Shown: positions 61,736 through 64,000 of the stretch, one piece after another
Layout: every line of letters begins with the position of its first letter
How positions within the stretch are numbered: the first letter of the stretch is position 1
From: a virus
Length of the DNA: 64,000 nucleotides
Direction: 5' to 3' (one strand)
IMG/VR virus record: IMGVR_UViG_3300044681_000369
Location: 62,001 to 126,000 of that record
The notes under the pieces: generated by a model
Told to the model about the DNA's origin: nothing
The model's input: the letters and a program-made list of their open reading frames with translations, nothing else
Databases searched by the model: none
Made by a program: the position numbers and the translations under genes

Positions 61736-63168
61736 GTCACAACTTTCACACCATAAAATTGCTCAAAGTCTTGAGCATCTCTTCTGTTATTTACCATAGG
61801 TTGTCCCTTAATATTCAAGCTAGTATTAAGTAACATTGGACAACCATAATTCTCATACATTTTTCTGAGTAATGTATACAGTCCTGGATGCTGATCAAAG
61901 TTTACAGTTTGTACACGGCTTGTTCCGTCACCATGAACAATAGCAGGATACTGGTCAGGAAATTTGCATCTTGCAGTAAACTGCATATAAGGGGATTCCT
62001 TAACTGGCATCTCAAAATATCGTTCTGCAAGTTCTTCCATGATAACCGGCGCAAATGGTCTAAATTTCTGTCTACGCTTAATTTCATTTACTCTATCCTT
62101 CATGTCTGATCGTGTGGGATCTGCAAGTAGTGATCTATTTCCTAAAGCTCTAGGACCAAATTCTGCTCTACCATTGGCAACACCAACCATTCCGTTTGTT
62201 ACCAGTTCGTGCATCAATTCTTTGACTGGATATGCTCCACCAATATTTTCTCCTAAATACGGACCATTCCAATCCAGATGTTCCTTGTTATTTGCCGCAA
62301 TTGCACCTAGAGAACTTCCAGCGTCACTAGGATTAGGCATAATCCAGATGTTCTTAAAGTATTTTGTGGCAATATGATTTGCACTACAGTTTAAAGCACA
62401 ACCTCCCATAAGAACAAGGTTTTCCTGATTTGGATCACTATCCTTTGCTCGTTTCAGAAGTTTCTCAAACTCTTCTTCATACACCTTTTGGGCGGCAGCG
62501 GCAAGATCATATGGATGTGGTTCAGAATCACCTTTAGGATTCCACCATCTACAGCCCCGATGAAGATTTTGTGTGTCGTATAATTCCCGAGTTTCCGCAT
62601 AAAATCTATCTGGATCACCATACGCAACCATTCCCATAAGAATATACTCATCTTCGTTCGGCTTCAAAGATACTCTGTCGGTAATTGCTGAATAAAAAAG
62701 ACCTAGTGATTTTGGATATTTCATTCTCCAAACTTTTTTGAGTTTGTTTGCATGACAGTGCCATATGGATGCAGTATCAAACTCACCAATAGCATCAATA
62801 ACAAGAGTTGTTGCTGATACCATTCCTGAAGTAAAATAACCCGCGGCCGCGTGTGACTCATGATGGTCAGCCATCTTAATCTTCACACCGGTAATTCCAT
62901 ATTTTGCAAGATAGTCTTTAGGATGAAAATAGACATATCCCATGCCACAAACAAATCTACGAAGCATTCTCATCCAAGAATTTTCATACCAATGAATTAC
63001 ATCGGGCTTACCAAATTGAAGCGCGGCAGAAATTAGAGAGGGACACAGGTCCTTATCATTTTTCTTTCCACTATATCTTTCGGAATGAGATGCAAACAAA
63101 ATCTTACTCCCGCTAACCACGGTAAGCGATGCATCATGGGCGCCAGCAGAAATTCCCCACTCAATCAT
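61732..63168 (-). CDS. NodU/TobZ-family carbamoyltransferase
   Basis: A 478-residue protein. The N-terminal ASKHA-like (Kae1-like) domain has SAGAHDASLTVVSG and the metal-binding histidines in ADHHESHAAAGYF, with LVIDAIGEFDT and VLMGGCALN. The C-terminal domain has AEFGPRALGNRSLLADP and KFRPFAPVIMEE. It moves a carbamoyl group from carbamoyl phosphate (via carbamoyl-adenylate) to a hydroxyl. Length is shorter than typical NodU (about 560). Neighbours are a GT-B transferase and a radical SAM protein. Confidence 0.93.
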   Translation of the reverse strand: MIEWGISAGAHDASLTVVSGSKILFASHSERYSGKKNDKDLCPSLISAALQFGKPDVIHWYENSWMRMLRRFVCGMGYVYFHPKDYLAKYGITGVKIKMADHHESHAAAGYFTSGMVSATTLVIDAIGEFDTASIWHCHANKLKKVWRMKYPKSLGLFYSAITDRVSLKPNEDEYILMGMVAYGDPDRFYAETRELYDTQNLHRGCRWWNPKGDSEPHPYDLAAAAQKVYEEEFEKLLKRAKDSDPNQENLVLMGGCALNCSANHIATKYFKNIWIMPNPSDAGSSLGAIAANNKEHLDWNGPYLGENIGGAYPVKELMHELVTNGMVGVANGRAEFGPRALGNRSLLADPTRSDMKDRVNEIKRRQKFRPFAPVIMEELAERYFEMPVKESPYMQFTARCKFPDQYPAIVHGDGTSRVQTVNFDQHPGLYTLLRKMYENYGCPMLLNTSLNIKGQPMVNNRRDAQDFEQFYGVKVVT

Positions 63169-64000
63169 TAAAGTATTCCTCTAGTTGCGGAAAGGTATTT
63201 TTCCAATCTGTACCACGTCTCTTATCATGTTGGTCAAAGTGACTTAGTAAGTTTCTCTTGTGTCTAGGATCAGTAACACGATGTTCTTTCATCCATTCCA
63301 GATTGCGCTTTAATTTATTAACCTCAAAATCATAAAATCCAATAAAGCCGTTTTCTGGATTTGCTTCCATAAACTCAATAGCTTCTTCTAGATACTTTTC
63401 AAATTGTTCGGGCAAAGAGTTTATTGCCATCCAATCTGGATATCTCAATAATGGAATATCAAACCAAACACGCTGTCTTGGATGAACCTCAAAATCTGGA
63501 TGTTTATGGTTAGGATCAAAAATAGGAATATATTTTACACCCTGCTTTTCGTGACTGTATTTTGTTCTAAGTTCCAAAATATATTCAAGATATTTTTTGA
63601 TACCAAACAAAGACAAGGTATTAAATGTGTTAATAAAATATATTGATGTGTTGCAGGTCTCAGATAAAATTCTCTCAACATTTTCTTGCATGTAAGAATA
63701 ATTCAGACCAGTTCTAATATATTCTGCTTGTTCACCTACGCTATCTAAACTCACATATACGGCAACATTTTTTAATGCCATATTAACATACCAATGATTG
63801 CCGGAACCAGGATTGAATCGTTCCTCGTCTTTCCAGATTTGGATCTCTTCTAGCTTCTGAAGTTTATCGACAAACTTGTCCATAAGCTCTGGCTTAGGAG
63901 GACTCATATTGCTAGTTACAGAAACCTCTAGCCAAGCATTAGGATGCTCATAGATATAGTCCAAAACCTTATATGTATTGCTGTCCATTAGCGGCTCACC
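63161..64000 (-). CDS. Radical SAM protein, C-terminal part (cut by right edge)
   Basis: A 279-codon fragment open to the window edge. The first residues GEPLM match the GGEPLM motif of radical SAM enzymes (SPASM/twitch type), in the iron-sulfur/SAM domain; the CxxxCxxC cluster lies outside the window. The rest is a beta-alpha barrel (VSVTSNMS, VYVSLDSVG, FINTFNTLS) and a C-terminal helical part. The substrate is unknown. It overlaps the carbamoyltransferase start. Confidence 0.8.
   Translation of the reverse strand, partial: GEPLMDSNTYKVLDYIYEHPNAWLEVSVTSNMSPPKPELMDKFVDKLQKLEEIQIWKDEERFNPGSGNHWYVNMALKNVAVYVSLDSVGEQAEYIRTGLNYSYMQENVERILSETCNTSIYFINTFNTLSLFGIKKYLEYILELRTKYSHEKQGVKYIPIFDPNHKHPDFEVHPRQRVWFDIPLLRYPDWMAINSLPEQFEKYLEEAIEFMEANPENGFIGFYDFEVNKLKRNLEWMKEHRVTDPRHKRNLLSHFDQHDKRRGTDWKNTFPQLEEYFND

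Overview
This window is a continuous stretch of a T4-like (straboviral/cyanomyoviral-type) tailed phage genome, AT-rich and densely packed. Most genes are on the minus strand and follow the classic T4 virion order. The fibre and structural proteins and the accessory metabolic genes resemble marine T4-like phages (cyanophage/pelagiphage style). A circularly permuted two-piece tmRNA with an ANDN...ALAA tag points to an alphaproteobacterial host. The species cannot be named from sequence alone.

Layout. 1-16.7 kb (minus): the head-neck-tail block read right to left: anchor/fibre genes, gp13, gp14, gp15, gp16, gp17 terminase, gp18 sheath, gp19 tube, gp20 portal, gp67, a gp68-position protein, an unknown, gp21 protease and gp22 scaffold (cut by the left edge; the capsid gene should follow). 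16.7-21.3 kb (plus): an accessory island of four tandem paralogous glycosyltransferase-like genes, a methyltransferase-like gene and an EF-hand/coiled-coil protein. 21.2-25.3 kb (minus): an oxygenase-like protein, another glycosyltransferase-like protein and low-complexity fibre-type proteins. 25.3-49.2 kb (minus): the baseplate: a 2055-residue structural protein with a poly-Thr linker, gp8, gp7-position, gp6, gp25, a split gp5 (beta-helix plus M15 peptidase in one gene, OB fold plus SleB-type hydrolase in the other), gp27, gp53 and gp48. 49.2-54.9 kb (plus): gp4, gp2-like, gp54-like, a gp26-like tail assembly chaperone with a predicted -1 frameshift extension, the tape measure, and a HAD phosphatase. 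54.9-64 kb (minus): gp32, gp59, gp33, a SleB-type endolysin, the tmRNA, a RecB/MGME1-like exonuclease, PhoH, small unknowns, and a glycosyltransferase-carbamoyltransferase-radical SAM cluster cut by the right edge.

Regulation. Virion genes are preceded by T4-type late promoters (TATAAATA and close variants), which fits the encoded gp33 late co-activator. Three replication/early-side units (gp33, tmRNA, exonuclease) instead have near-perfect host-type -35/-10 promoters with 17-base spacers; two of these share an identical 18-base sequence around the -35 box.

The most notable items are the complete permuted tmRNA, the slippery site joining gp26 to a conserved small frame just upstream of the tape measure, the two-gene gp5 needle carrying two different wall-hydrolase domains, and the glycosyltransferase/carbamoyltransferase islands. 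Family assignments come from recognising protein motifs by eye; no database search was run.
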